64,000 bases of DNA from Setaria digitata (Eukaryota; Nematoda; Chromadorea; Rhabditida; Setariidae). The position numbers and the translations under genes are program-made. The first letter of the stretch is position 1, and every line of letters begins with the position of its first letter. The notes under the pieces are model-generated. The model was not told the DNA's origin. It was given only the letters and a program-made list of their open reading frames with translations, and did not search any database. Location: the NCBI GenBank assembly GCA_003640385.1, contig RCAB01000293.1, positions 1 through 64,000 on the forward strand, given 5' to 3'. This document shows positions 27,162-40,962 of this stretch, piece after piece.

Positions 27162-30100
27162 CTACCACTCGGCTTCACCTGAACAGCGTTGAAAACAGTG
27201 ATCTTTACCACGTATGTGCATTATCCCATCTTTCAATGTGAACTTCCATTTACTTCGAGCACGATGTACCTGAAAAAAAAGGAACATACACTTCAACGTC
27301 GATTATTTTGTAACACAAGTTATCCGCTGTAGCGCATGCTTAAAAAATAAGGTTGTAAAAGGACAGATAAAAAAAGTTGATGATTTTGGAAATAATCATA
27401 TTGCGCAAATAAAATAAACTAAATTAAAAAAGTAGTGAAGGAATACTTTTTCGAACTGGCACATGACAAGGTTCTCTGCTTCGAAAAGCCTTTCAACGTC
27501 TTCCTCGTCGCTTTGATCATCGCCAGAATTTAGAGGATCTTCTTCGGTTACCTAAACTTTTCTCATTTTGTTCTAAAACTAATAGTTTTTTTTTTTTTTT
27601 TTCCAAACAAGCATCACCATTTGAAAAGTATCACCATCATTTGAAGTACATTTAACATTTGAAATATGAATATATTTCAATTAAAATGAAAAAATGCGAG
27701 TTCTTAAGAGCTTCCACACAGAGAGATTAAAATCATTAACGACTATTTTAGCCAGAAAAAAAAATTTACAGTGTGTAAGCATATATCACATTTTTTCAGT
27801 AACCTGTAGTTACCAGTAAATGAATTTCTGTTGCTTCTTTTGATAAATATAAGCATTTTATAAACTAATCAGAAACCTGATCTTCATCTTCAACAGCATT
27901 TCCTTCTTCACTTATACGGTCAGCGATTGTCCTCAATGGATCATCATCCTCCTCTTCATCCATTTCTTCTTCCGATGATGACGAATCACTTACTCTAGTT
28001 GCCCCATCTAACTGCATCAACTTTTCTAGGGTTCCTAAAAGAGGAGAAAATTGGAATTACTTTTTTGGTCTAGGAAAGCTTGCCACCAATAAGATCAGAG
28101 TCCAATCATTTTAATTTTATTGAACCTAAACTATAACAGGCAAGAAAATAATAATAAACTTTAAGCAGTTAACAGAAGCATTGCCACTGTGTCCTTTACT
28201 TTTGCCTCAAATGTCTGTGTAAAATCAACTGATCATCAAAACTGCTGTTTTCAAGTTTAAGTGTCTTGCAAAGCGACATTGACTCCACTGACAAGGAATC
28301 AATATTAATATTAATATCAATCAGTGATAGTCTATTAGATATGTATTATCAATCATTACCTTTGCATTTGTAATCGGTTTCTCGCCCTGCATGTTTCCGA
28401 CTTGCACGAGATGAACCAGCTTTTGATAAACTTGTTGCACCGTCAAGCATCTGTATTGTGTCTTCTGATTTTGTATTTGATTGTCCGGACTGAAGTGAAT
28501 GTCTGTTTGCCGAATGATACACGACAGCGTTGTTCAGTGTCACCGGGATTTGGGAACTGGCATTTAAAATCATAACACTGCTGCCCGTAGGAAGATTAGT
28601 TGTTCCAGCTCCTGCAAAAGACGAAACCATTTCATGAATTCGAAATTTACAATGCTACTTTTGAATTATATGATCTAATACCCATAAGTCTTAATTAAAA
28701 GACCGCAAGTTCGACATTTCTTCAATTTCAAATCTTCAAGTTTAAACTAAGCAGAAAAAAGCGAACAAAAAGAGGGATAAACCTAGAATATCATACCGTG
28801 CATCAAAAACTGCTGACCGCCTTGTTGAACAATCCGTGCCTGACCCTGCCCAGCGGGAAATGCAATCATTCCAGGAGTCATCGTGGTTATCTGGGATGTG
28901 TTCTGGTTAACTGATTGACGCTGAAAACAAATTCATTAACTTAAAAGAGAAACAAATACATTTGACGGGAATTAATATGCACATTTTTGGAAAAAATTAT
29001 ACGCCGCAAGAACCGATTACCATTACACAAATGATTTAAACTAAATAGTACCTGTATTACAACAGTATTCGGATCACTACTAATTGGAATATTGGCTGTG
29101 CTAATATACTGCACTTGATGTACTGGCCTTTGTACGCCTGATGTACCGCTCGCTTGCATAACCAATGTTGGCTGTGCAGCTTGTGACGATGACGAAGAAG
29201 ATGATGACGACGACCGTGCCGACTGTTGCACCAATATGTGCTTCAAAGCATATTGATTAAACTAGAGATGAAAAGTTTTTCAAATCGCACCGAAAAGTTA
29301 TGAGCTTCGAAATGTCCAATGAAGCAGGCTGTAAAAACCATCGGATCAAATTAAATAGGAAGCAGAACTTGCTTCACTGAATACCGTAATGATTTATGCC
29401 TGTGGAAGTGATTTGTAAATCGAAGCTTTGTTAGAGAAAATTAACTAACCCTTCTAATAGTAATAATTTATCATTGCATCAAAAAAGTAATTCCAAATTT
29501 TTAAAGTAATTTAATAACAGGAAAGCAAACATTCAGATTTTACTGTTTTTTTTTTAAGGTTATTAAGGTTATCGCCTATCACTAAATCATTTTTGATTTG
29601 TTTTACTTATTGCCATGTATAGAAAAAACATTGGAAGTTCATCAGATAATAATTAATGTCACACAGTTTACTTATTGCTATCAGTAAAAAAGAAAAAAAA
29701 TCAAAGTTCGTCAGACGAGAACTGATATCAAATTCATCGAACGGGAGTGATATATGGTAACTGATACTATTGATAAGGAAATGCTAGACAAGTCAGTTGA
29801 AGGTCTCTTGCATTCTTCTCCCATTTAAGAACTGAAAAACGTGTTTAAGAGTATAGTTCTACGATACAGAAGGGCATCCACCTGGCCATTTTGTGCGATG
29901 CGGACTGTACTGCCAGGAGGTATAGTCGTGCTTGTCATAATTGGTTGTTTCATTTGTCGTAAGGGAGGTGGCGCTACATGTCGTGGACCATCCCAATCCA
30001 CGCTGTTGCTTGCAATTAGCTTTTCTTCCCAATCCTGGAAAACCAAATCTAATTAAAAACTGCATAGTAGCAAAACTCGTCTGAATCAAAAGCAATAGTT

Positions 30101-30216
30101 CAAGTGTGCAAGATCTTTAAAAGCTCTTGTAGAAAACAAGAGTACTGTTTGCAAGAACAAGTAGAGTGATGGATGACAATAATGTACGTTACCAACACAG
30201 TCACCATAACGCATCC

Positions 30217-30257
<41 letters not shown>

Positions 30258-30967
30258 ACTAAAACAAAAGGACAGCATAACGAAAACTGGGCAAGTCAAC
30301 GCCATACAGCGGTAAGCACTCAATATTTCTTTTGAACAAAAACAAAACTATGAAGACCTTTTTGAGTTGCTGAAGAACATCAATGTCAACATTTTCGTCT
30401 AAAAATGCTTCCTTAACTTGTCCAATAACATCATTTATCACACCTTTGTACACATCTGCCTGAAAAACTCCTTTTCTTTGCCATTTCTTATTGTATGTCT
30501 TAGAACTCTGGGAATCGATAACAAATGGAGCTCAGTATGCATCGATTATATCCTCTCTCCTTCCCCCCCCCCCTCCCTCCCCTCTCCAAAAAATAAAAAA
30601 GTAAAAAAAAAATAAAACAAAATAAAAACCCTAGCTCATGAAATCCATATTTCATATTCCTGAGTAAGATCCGAAAAATCGAGAAATATCACTGAGAGAA
30701 AATATTAGAAATCCTGACGTCGTTTAATTTCACTTACTTTTTTTTCACTTATATATATATATATATAGTAGACCAACTTATATATATATACAAACTGAGT
30801 GCATGTAAGCTTTATAGAGTCGTCACATGTCACACCAGTACCAAATTGACAGAGTCACGTTTTATGAAGAAAGTTAGAAAATGTAGAAGTTTCGAACCTA
30901 ATTTATTAATTCAACAAATATATCAACTACTTACGATAGTATGGCCCGCCTGCTGTTGTTGCGACAT
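27162..30967 (-). CDS. GTF2A1: Transcription initiation factor IIA large subunit (TFIIA alpha/beta)
   Basis: Exons in transcript order: 30935-30967, 30358-30459, 29882-30034, 29052-29240, 28797-28920, 28360-28611, 27877-28034, 27447-27551, 27162-27269. All joins keep frame; product 407 residues (human about 376). The N-terminal helical domain reads VYKGVINDVIGQVKEAF, LDENVDIDVL and DWEEKL. The C-terminal beta domain reads ENLVMCQFEKVHRARSKWKF, TLKDGIMHIRGKDH and ends GEAEW. The middle is long, Gln/Ser-rich and variable (ten serines in a row near residue 105), then acidic (EEEMDEEEDDDP), as in other TFIIA large subunits. The protein pairs with the small subunit and stabilises TBP on promoter DNA in the nucleus. 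The donor after exon 2 is GTCTTC, weak but required by the alignment. Upstream CAATTTTAG at 31025-31033 could accept a spliced leader. Confidence 0.95.
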
Positions 30968-31024
30968 TGTTCACACAACCGCAATGCGTGGAAAGATTGC
31001 CGGTGTCGTATGATATAACCGGTG

Positions 31025-31033
31025 CTAAAATTG
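31025..31033 (-). promoter_or_regulatory. Possible trans-splice acceptor of the TFIIA gene
   Basis: On the minus strand CAATTTTAG ends 57 bases before the start ATG (30967). No coding exon is seen further upstream. The trans-splice reading is inferred. Confidence 0.4.
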
Positions 31034-32745
31034 TATAAACCAAAAGTAAAAATAAAAAACTGTTAATACTGAAATGCAATAAATACAAAGAAAAATTTTT
31101 TTATAAAAATGGAACTATTCCATTTCAGGCACTTCATTTCCCATATTGATTAATCGATAGTTGGCCTTCCTCAATCAACTTCTGCTACATTTTTACGTAC
31201 ATCAAATACAAATATAATTGCGTGCTGCATCATCAGTTGTCTAGAAATGTAAGCCTGTCAAGTAAACATACACTATGAAATGGAAAAATCCTTGAAACAA
31301 CCAGAAGATGTCACTCTCCTCACATTAATCGCAGTCTCAAAGCTACTTTTAACAGCGGCCTCTCATGTAAGGCCTCTATACAACCGTTAATCCCGTCATA
31401 TTTACTTTTTCGAATTCATTACAATAACGCTATAAAATTATTTCTTCTCTTTTTTTTTTTTTTTTTTTCTCTCACAAATTTCAAAACTTTCCACAAAATA
31501 TAAGAAATCATTTAGATTAAGTAATAGAAAATGGCATGGGAACGGTATATTTTGAAGCAATCAGGCTACGGTAATTTTTGGCCGATTTTTAATTTGTTGA
31601 AAATTTTCACACGTGATTTGAAATTTCAGCCAAAAATGTTGCAGTTAGAAGCCATGTGACAAAGGGTAATTTTGATATCAAGATTTTGCTGCTAAATAAG
31701 TGCATAGTAGTAAAAATTCCGCATTAAAATCAGAAGTTTCTACTTTTTCAGGTTAATTTCTAACATTTGAAAGAGCGGTCTGATGCTGAAATTTATTTTC
31801 TGAAAGAGAATAAATGAGAAGACATTGGTGACTATGAAAATAGTGAAAAAATGTTAGAAAAGAAGATGAAAGTTTTATTTAATTTCATTAGGTTACAGCA
31901 GGTTATCGAACTTCTTCTCCTGATCCAGGTTGCAATAGGCTGCCCCACTTCTTACACCTCATAGAGGTTGCCCTGCCGCAAAAATTTTTCCATTCATGTC
32001 AATAAATTACGACTTCAATTTTATTCATTCAAATTGATAAATAACTCCTTGTTCAGATAGAGCACTCTGTGTGCCGATGATACTTAAAATTTCAAAAGAA
32101 ACGATTATTTCATCCGATTCCATCTACATTTTATGGCTTATTTAAATTAAAAATGAGACAGTTCATTTGTTTAGCTATATGAAATTAATCATTTAGGTTA
32201 TATTCCTAGCAATGATTGCTCTTATTGTTGCTGCTCTTCATCATCCTATCTTTTAACAATCACTACAGTAGTTATTGTTATTGTTTACGGTGTCTAAATT
32301 TATTTTTTATCTTTCTGCTAATTGCTTAATAAGCAAACTTGCTGTTTATTCTATCTTGCTACTGAAAAATAACGAAATAATTTTTTTTTTTTTTTTTTTG
32401 GTTTATTATCGAGATGAGTGTCTTATTAATTTGAAGAAGAAGAAGTGACGATAATAGTGCTGAATTCCTGTTTTTATATTTTGAAGTGTAAAACCGGATT
32501 TAACACTTATTTAATTACTAATGATGTGTGCATGATGTTATCAACTACATTATAAGTATATTAAGCAAAATAATATAATCATTTGATGTACCGACTGATT
32601 AATTAATTTTTTGTTCGTTGGAAAATTATAGTAGAATTTATGCAATTGTATGTATTTGCCAACATTATTAAGCGTAAATTTTAATACTTTTAAATAAAAT
32701 AGATTTAGAATAGGTTCGCCATAGATTCGAACTCACATACTTAAA

Positions 32746-32836
32746 CTATTATTATTATTATTCTTATTGTCCTTCTTCTTCTTCTTATTATTATTATTGT
32801 TATTCTTATTATTATTATTGCTATTCTTATTATTTG
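32746..32836. repeat. ATT/CTT trinucleotide repeat
   Basis: Interrupted ATT units mixed with CTT and GTT units over about 90 bases, in non-coding DNA. Confidence 0.85.
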
Positions 32837-33604
32837 AAACATTTGAGAAAAAATTCCAAATTTTGTTCTATTTAAGTGAGAAAATTTTAAAATCTTCAAA
32901 TTCTTCTCTCGCAAACTTTGAGTAAACTCACTAAGTAATAAGTAGCTTGCTTAATTTAATCAATCATAATTAAATGACAATTCTTCGATTAACTTTGACT
33001 ATAATCTACGTCAACAAGAGCATCATTTTAAGTCAGCTTACACTGATGATATTCTATTAGTTGCCGATTCAAATATGTACAAATGAAAATTTTCCAATTC
33101 ATAAGTTAGCTTATATTATAAATTGCTCAATGAATAAAATAAATGCTAACACTTCTTTATGAATTTCATAAACAAAACCAAAAATTTTTTTCAAAACTTG
33201 CAAAACTTTATCAAATAGTGATTTAAAAAAGCAATTGCTTTTTTATGTCCATTCTAATTGTCAAAAAATATTGCCATTTTCTTTCCTTTTTCCCAATTTT
33301 TTTTTTTTTTTCATTGTTTAAAACTTAACAATTTGCAATAATATTATAATGGATATTTTAATTAGAAATTGAATAGTAAAAAAGAAAAAAATTTTTTAAA
33401 TTAAATGTTAAATGTATTAAAAGAAAAAAAAAATAACGATGTACTGACAAACCCGAATAAACGGTTCGCTCGGATAAATGTGATTGGAAAAATTTTTTAA
33501 AACCAACTTTGCGATACATCGAATGAGAGTGTATGTTTGCATTTCGATGCAATCGTCAATTACTTATATAAATGACATACCATTTTTGCGGTCTTCCCCT
33601 TTAA

Positions 33605-33607
<3 letters not shown>

Positions 33608-33648
<41 letters not shown>
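33608..33648. repeat. CT dinucleotide microsatellite
   Basis: Uninterrupted CT array of about 20 units. It is the longest pure dinucleotide array in the window and creates a spurious Leu-Ser frame. Confidence 0.95.
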
Positions 33649-33652
<4 letters not shown>

Positions 33653-36263
33653 ATTTAATCATTGTTACATTTGTTTGAAAATTTTTTAAACAAAATATTT
33701 GATTTTTTGATATTATTTAGAAATGCTTCCTTTTTCTATGATGAAATTATTTTAATTTTCAGTAATTTATTATCACTTTTTCTAAATTAAAAATTTCTTT
33801 TTTTTTTTTTTTTACACAATTTATTCATTATTATACTTGGTAATTATTTATATTATATTTATGATATAACAGTAATATTTCTTTAAAAAAAAAAGAAAAA
33901 AAAAGAGATTAACACTATGATATTAGTAATTTTTCGGATAATCTTTGAAAAACGAAATAGTTCCGATTGTTTCTAAAATTTTAATTTGATGTGGAAAAAA
34001 TTTCGGTGATGTGTCAAATTTAAAAAGAAAAGAACAGAAAAAAAAAAAAAAGCCACAAAAGATCAACGAGATCGTTTGATAAATTCATGAGCTCTATTTA
34101 AATTAATGTAATTTTCTGGTGTATTGTTGAATGCTTGAGAGAAAAAAATGATGGTGATAGTTTCGAGATAAGAATCCGAGAATATGTGGGTGTTAAAAAC
34201 TGGTTAACAATTTTAAAATAATTTTTTTTTTTTTTTTTTTTTCAAGGCATGTTACGTTGTGATCGTATATCCGATGGATGAGCACAATTTAAGATCCATT
34301 GAAAAAAAATTTTTTTTCGTTATATAAAGTTATGAATGAAAGGCATTAAAATACAGTGATTATCAATTTATTAATCACTTAATTCCAGGAAGAAGTTACT
34401 TGAGAGAGATTCATTAAACTGAAATTACTATCTCCACACTGGAAAATGAAAATAATAAATATTTTTGTCCAAATAATTATATTATTTAATTCCACGATCA
34501 TCCTTAAATTACCCGTATCATTACATTTTAATAAATTTTTATCCGATTCAACAACTTCATAAGTTAATTTAAAAAAAGGACATAATAAACGAACTTTTTC
34601 TCAGTGATTCATTCATCCATTTCATATTCTCAATAGCAAGAAAAACTAAGTCATAAAAATAATAAATATTTTTATTATTATTGTCATAATTTTCGTTGAT
34701 GTTGTGATCGATTCTTCATCCTCATATTTTTCTAATTTTAATTACCACTAATAATTTTTTGCAAACTTTTTTAATTGTATGTTCATTTTATTTTTAAAAT
34801 TTACATTTATTAGTGAAATATTCTATGCTTTATGGAATGAATGACTAATATAATTTTGCTTCAATGCTAAATTTCCATAAAAGCTATTTCTGAAATTTAG
34901 GAAAAGAAATCAAAATTTTAAGAATTTTATAAAAAAGTTATTTCCGAAATTCTTTTTTGTTCTAATTGTTGCTCAAAAATGCTTCTTGTTGAGGCTTCCT
35001 TGTTCGATTCAAAACATAAAATATTAATTAATTAGATAATTGTCTAACTTCCTCAAAGTTTTTTTCAGCAATGATTGTAACTGCTATTAACTACGACATA
35101 TAGTCTATATTTAACTTCATTTAGCCACGAGAGCTTGGTTTAGCATCACGTAACTTGATTTATTGTAACAACTACTTTACCCATAAATTAATTGTCTTGA
35201 TGAAAATTTTAACTGCTCGAAAATGTGTAATAAAATGTTTTGTTCAAAAGCATCGATAATAGTTCATCATTGCTTTCATGTTATGCTTTAAATATCATAG
35301 ATGCATTTGCTTTTATAGTTTTCTTTTTAATTTCAAATTTCGTCGTTTTATTTCACTTATTTTTTCCTTTTCATTTTCATTTCTCTCTTAAAAGTGCAAC
35401 GATACATGATGAAGTTAATTTGATTTTTGACAAAAATTGAATTTAATTTTAAATACAATGAAATTTTTTATCATGCTTTATATTAGAAAGCATTATTTAT
35501 GTATCAACATGTTTGAATAGTTTTATTTTAATTAGGAAACACTCTGTAGTTCGTTTTTTTGATGCACATATATATACAACAGTGATGAGCAAAATTAAAC
35601 TATTTAATAAACGTAATTAAAAAAAAAAAAAAAAAGAATCTAATAAGGAATAATTTTCAAGAGCAAAATTTGAATCGCATCTTAACGTTTAATTATCTTA
35701 ATATTATTTATTTAACATATAAATAAATAAATTGGCACAACATAATTGGAATAATTTAAAATTCAACCTTAATGAGCTTTAAATTATTCACCTAGTGAAT
35801 GAATAGAATTGACAAACCTTAAAAAATAAATTTTATTTTAATCACTTCTGAGCTACTGTTCATTTACTGAGTGCATAGGTTTGAGTGAATACTTAAAAGT
35901 TAAAACGCGTAATCTTTCGTTTCCTCTAATCTTCCCCTTTGATCGTTCAAATGATTAATTAGTAAGAAAAAAAAAGAAAAAGAAATAATGGGAAAGATGG
36001 CTGAAAAGAGTGAATGTATGTGTAGCTTAAGCATTTTATCATCCAAAGAAGCTAATCAGCACAAGATCATTTACTAACTAGCCACATCACGAAATGTTCA
36101 TTTCTCTCATCTTCTTTCTTCTTCAGGTTCCATTTTAACCTTTAACCTCTCATGTTATTGTTCTATTTAAATTTCTTGCTTTTCCTGCTTCTTTTGTTCA
36201 CGTTCAGTTTTAACCTTTAACCTGCACCTTATGTTTTAAAACTTATTTCAAATCTTTTTATAG

Positions 36264-39200
36264 CTCCAAATAACTGTATCACTTAATGGTGCCAGAGTAA
36301 AACGAAGCACTTGTGGAACGCTGCATGGCTGTTGGTATGTTTCTACTTTTTTTTTTTTAAATTTTTTTTGAAAAAAAAAAAGTTTATCCTATTTTATAAA
36401 ATAGAGCATGTGATATTCCTTATCAGCTTGTTATATTTGCTAATTAATCTTATCAATGCTTTTCATCTGTGAAATGCATTATTATTATCATCCATTATCA
36501 AATTTCAAACAAGGATGTATCAACTGTTTTGTTGAACTTTTTTTTTTTTTTTTTAAAGGATCACTTTCAATATTTTTGAGAACAGGCATAACTTTTTGAT
36601 TATAATTGCTTCTTTTTTTTTTTTTTTTCTTTCAACTTAATATGAATTAAACTAATTGCTAAATAATTAGCTAAATCTATGTTCAAATTAATTTCTTCTC
36701 TTTTTTTACTTTTTTCTTTTTTTTCTTGTAACTAAAATTTGAAAAGGTCTGTGCCTAATGGATGTACTAATAATGGGTGCACTGCAAGTGCACGTTGGTC
36801 CGTAAGTGGACGTGGCTCATTGCTTCGTTTACGTCTAGAAGCACTTCTCCGAGATTTACCAACTTACGCCATGTACGTTGCATTGGGATTCTCCAAAGAT
36901 CGACATATGGTATAAATTTGCAAATTTAAGCTTTAATTAATATAATTAAATTAACCATTTCAATTATCGTTTTAATAAAATTTTAATCTTACCAGATTAA
37001 TCATGATTTAATAATTACTTTTCCTATTCTATTCTATAAGGGTTAATTTTCATCTTTTTTTTTTTGGCATTCAAAATTCTTAATTTCATTTTCTTTCTTC
37101 CCACTTGAGCCTAAAAAATGTGGGAATTCTTTTTTTTTTTTCTTTTTCTTTTTGAAAAATAACATAAAATTTGCCTAATCAATCAATCATCCGATTAATT
37201 AGGGAGATGATGCGGTATTGGAATGCATTTACAACGGTATTGACGAAGGTAGAGCATACTTCTCATATAATGATGGAACTTATAACACTCAATTACATGA
37301 GGTTAGACTAGTCCTCTCCTGATAAATAACGTTATCTTTAAAGAATTGAAAATATCATTTATTAAATCATTGCTTTTGATGTGTTAGTTAGCACAATAAT
37401 TAATTGTAGATAATAAATTAAGAGATATCATGTTTTCTTTGTTGAACTAGTTTATGAGGATGAAAAGTTCAGCTAGTGTGAATTGTTAGGAATAGACAAG
37501 ATTTATTTCAGGCTACAGCTATACTTATCGTAAATTCAACCTTTGCAATTAACAAAAATGCTTTCATCTGCATGATTAGTGTCGATTTCAAGCAGCTCTA
37601 TCGATTGTCTTTTGAAGATAAGTCGAGAGTTTGTTTTCTGATTTCTTCAAACTGTTTTAAATCAAAATTTCCGTCTAACCTTTCACCTCCTGTTATGTTA
37701 TCATTGCTTTAGTTGTTGTTTGCCTTTATTGGTTAATTTAAATGCGCTTTTTTTACTTCCAACTTTTTGATTTTTAAAATTTTCAGTCATCAAGTATAAA
37801 ATTAAGAAATTTTAGCTCTATAACTTACTAACACAGTCACATTATTTGCAATTTGCCCGCGGATCTCTTGATCAGTACAGTAAGTTTTGCAATAATTTTT
37901 AAGAAAATTTTGAAATTTTTGCTAGAATTTAATTAATAATCAAAATATAAATTACAATCAATACTAGCATATGTAAAGAAGGGTCACTCGTTATCGGACG
38001 GATCACTTTATCCGTGGACAACAACATCAATGATTAGTTTGTTACGTGATAAAAATGGCAAATATGAAAATGTTGAAAATGCTGAACAAACGAAATGGTT
38101 TTCTCGAAGTACCACGTACGCAATGATGACGTTGCACGGTAAATTAAACGTGTTTTTTTTTTTTTAAGAAAAGGTAAGCATGATTTAAGGAAAAGAAGTA
38201 TAAATGAAATTTATCCTAGTAATCTAATAGTTTTTTTTTTTTTCAACTGAGTATGAACTTACCAATGAATTTATCAAAATTTAATGTTAATTTAGCATTC
38301 TCGAGAATAATTTTATATGTTATATTTATTGATTTCAAAGATAACAGTGCTAGATTAATACGTCAGGATATTGCAGATTAGACTAATTTTTATTTTATTT
38401 ATATTTCTAGTATATAGAAACTAGGCTAGTAGTCATTTTGGCGTAACTTCAGCATATCCTGCTTTGTTCTTATGATCTGAAACAGTTTTATTTCTTCAGT
38501 TAGTCTTCCGTAAGATTGCTCTTACATCTTAATGTGTTTAGTAGTTTGCGTCAGCTCTAAGTCTTATTGCTTATTCGAACTCATTTACTTTCCATTTTAA
38601 TTAAAAAATTAAAATTTTAAAGATTTAATAGGATAAATTAGTAAATTTGAACTTTTAATTTGCAGTGATCCTAATGATTTGGAGCTGGTGGTTCCTCTTG
38701 TCAAATGCAATATTAATATCGCGACATTTTAAAACATTTTGGCCCAAGGCACAAATTGACCACATACCACTTTGGTTTCAGGTTAGTTTCAGCAGAATTT
38801 CAGTTTACTGCAGGAAGGACAGCCAAGAAAAAAAAATTGATCTATTTCTAATTTAATCAACAATTCTTACCATAGCTTCATCGTGGTTTTGCACTAATCT
38901 CGATAATGATACAAACGGTGGCTATTATTTTGGTAATTGTGCAATCAAGATTTCAATTATATTTATGGTGTACACGTCAGTGCACCATAAAGGTTAATTT
39001 GTTTTGAGATATCATTTTAGGAAGCAAAAATTTTTGCTGAAAAAAATCTTTCAATTATTAGTAAGCAAATTGCCTTTTATGTAAAAGGAAATGTTTTTTT
39101 CCAGAAATTTACAATTTTTTTTTTTTTTTTTATCATTTTTCTTTTAGAAGGTTGATTAAAAGGTCAGCATTTAACATTTAGTTATTTTAACAGTTAAAAA

Positions 39201-40962
39201 ATTACTAATCTTAAAATAGCACTTCTTTTTTCCAGCACTTTTCGAAGACGAGATCAAAAAGTTTTGTATTATTCAGTTATCATTAAATTATGCAATTTAA
39301 ACAATCTAAAGACAGTGCGATTTCTAAAAATCTCCAGCATTTTTATTTGATGCATATGTTATGACCAGAAGATGGATAATATGTTATGGGTGTGAATTGC
39401 AGCATTTCATGAAGCCATTACATACCTGGGCAGGTTTAATTACATATACGCTTACTGTAATACAGATTACGGTAGCGCTATTTCGACCAAAATGGGAATC
39501 CGTCAAACGATTTTATTTTAATTGGTTTCATCGTATTGTAGCATCTGCTGCATTCGTCGCTGCATGTAATAGTATTTTTTCATTTCTTTTGAATTAATGA
39601 AACAATTAAAAACTTTTAAAACGAAAAGGAAAACTTTTAAAATAAACCATACCTGTACGAATGAAATGTTGACAATTGGCGTTAGTAACTTTTAGAAACA
39701 TAAAAAATATTGAGTTAATACTTGAAGTTATTAATCTCACTGTATTCATATCTAAATATTCTACATTAATGTGTATAAAAAATCCTTTGAATTTGAGTCA
39801 TTTGATGTTTTCATAATTTCTGACTATTAAATTTTGCAAAAATTCGAAAAAAAAAAGTATAAAGTGCACAGCTTGAGTTAAAATTTTCTAAAATTTTTTC
39901 TTTTTCTCGGATATTTGAAACAAATTTAACAAAATTATCTGTAGCTTTAGGAATATTTGCCGCGATAACACTTGATAAAACTGACCTTACACGACATTAT
40001 GGAAAATGGCCAGTACTTGTTGTTGGCTTATATTTGTTTACATTTATTGCATCATTAATTGGCTTTACTTTTCTCGATGCATACTGTGCAAGAAGAGTAA
40101 TCAAGGAAGCTGTAACCAATGGCTAGTTTTATTTTTATCAAAAATTTAAAATTCAACTAAAATCTCTCGATAGCTATAATTAAATCATAATTGCTATGCA
40201 AAGTTATCATTATCATTTTTTTTTTTTTTTTTTCAGAATATAAGTTTCATCAAGATTCCTCCTTTATTTTTGTTTATTATTTCTTTGTTTGTTTATTTAT
40301 TTATTTATTTTTCAACATATAAAGGTTTTCATTGTGAAATATTACGGCGACATTTTCCTCCTCAATGATTGCGTAATTAAAATTATTAGAAATGAAATTG
40401 ATTCAAAAATTGTATTTTATTTTTTTAGAGGACGAAAATGCTGTAATATCTGTGAAAGGTGACATGTCTGAAGTGGCGAATGAAGAAGAACATCCCAAAT
40501 TCTGTTGGGTACATTTTTGCCAATTTAATTTTGCTCTTCAAACTTTGTTTTATTTGTAGCTTAATAATTGTTAAAATTTGAATTCGTTTATTGTTTAGAA
40601 GATATTTTATGCAATAGATAATTTCTGCAGTGTGAATTTAAAAATTTAAATAGTTGGAGGAAGACAGAATTACTGTATTAAGACATGTAGGGAATTGAAA
40701 ATATCACACAAATTAGAGATTTATCTTACATATTGGGAAGGATATAAACCATTTATGAATAAATGCATGCAGTAATAATGGTTAAATAGTGCGGAACAAG
40801 AGTTTAATAAAAATTTAATTTAAAACTTATAATAGATTACATTGGTAATTTTAGATCAGGATAATCCGCCTATCAATGTTGATCATGCATGCAGTGATTT
40901 CGTTCATCGTTTGTTTTATCATTACTGCTATGGCTCTTATCAGCTATGCCAGGAAACATTAA
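36264..40962 (+). CDS. DOMON plus cytochrome b561 protein (ferric-chelate reductase 1-like), 5' end missing
   Basis: Exons: 36264-36334, 36747-36909, 37203-37301, 37512-37628, 37837-37879, 37968-38138, 38666-38781, 38876-38992, 39403-39565, 39945-40096, 40431-40508, 40855-40962; 465 residues without the missing N-terminus. The first half is a DOMON domain with a Cys-rich start (GCWSVPNGCTNNGCTASARW) and YVALGFSKDRHMGDD. The second half is a six-helix cytochrome b561 core with four candidate haem histidines: MTLHVILM, WFQLHRGF, MKPLHTWAG and NWFHRIV. A final hydrophobic helix follows. The family moves electrons across membranes to ferric iron or other acceptors. The acceptor of exon 11 is TTTAGAG, with the second AG needed for frame. 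The start codon lies in an exon I could not place; a signal peptide is expected. Function beyond transmembrane electron transfer is inferred. Confidence 0.88.

Larger units (their letters stand above)
31034..36263. other. Large spacer between divergent TFIIA and cytochrome b561 genes
   Basis: About 5.2 kb with no supportable exon. It holds simple repeats (ATT/CTT near 32746-32836, CT at 33608-33648) and many T or A runs. It should contain the promoter of the TFIIA gene and the missing 5' end of the DOMON gene. A hydrophobic ATG frame at 36152 could be a signal-peptide exon for the latter but its phase does not match the next exon. Confidence 0.5.

Noticed and set aside
32711..32745. tRNA-like T-arm on the minus strand (GAGTTCGAATC near a GGCGAACC end)
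   Set aside because: The flanking five bases do not pair and no matching acceptor stem, D-arm or anticodon arm is found upstream; the neighbouring DNA is a trinucleotide repeat.
33484..33678. Leu-Ser repeat frame
   Set aside because: It is a direct reading of the CT microsatellite.
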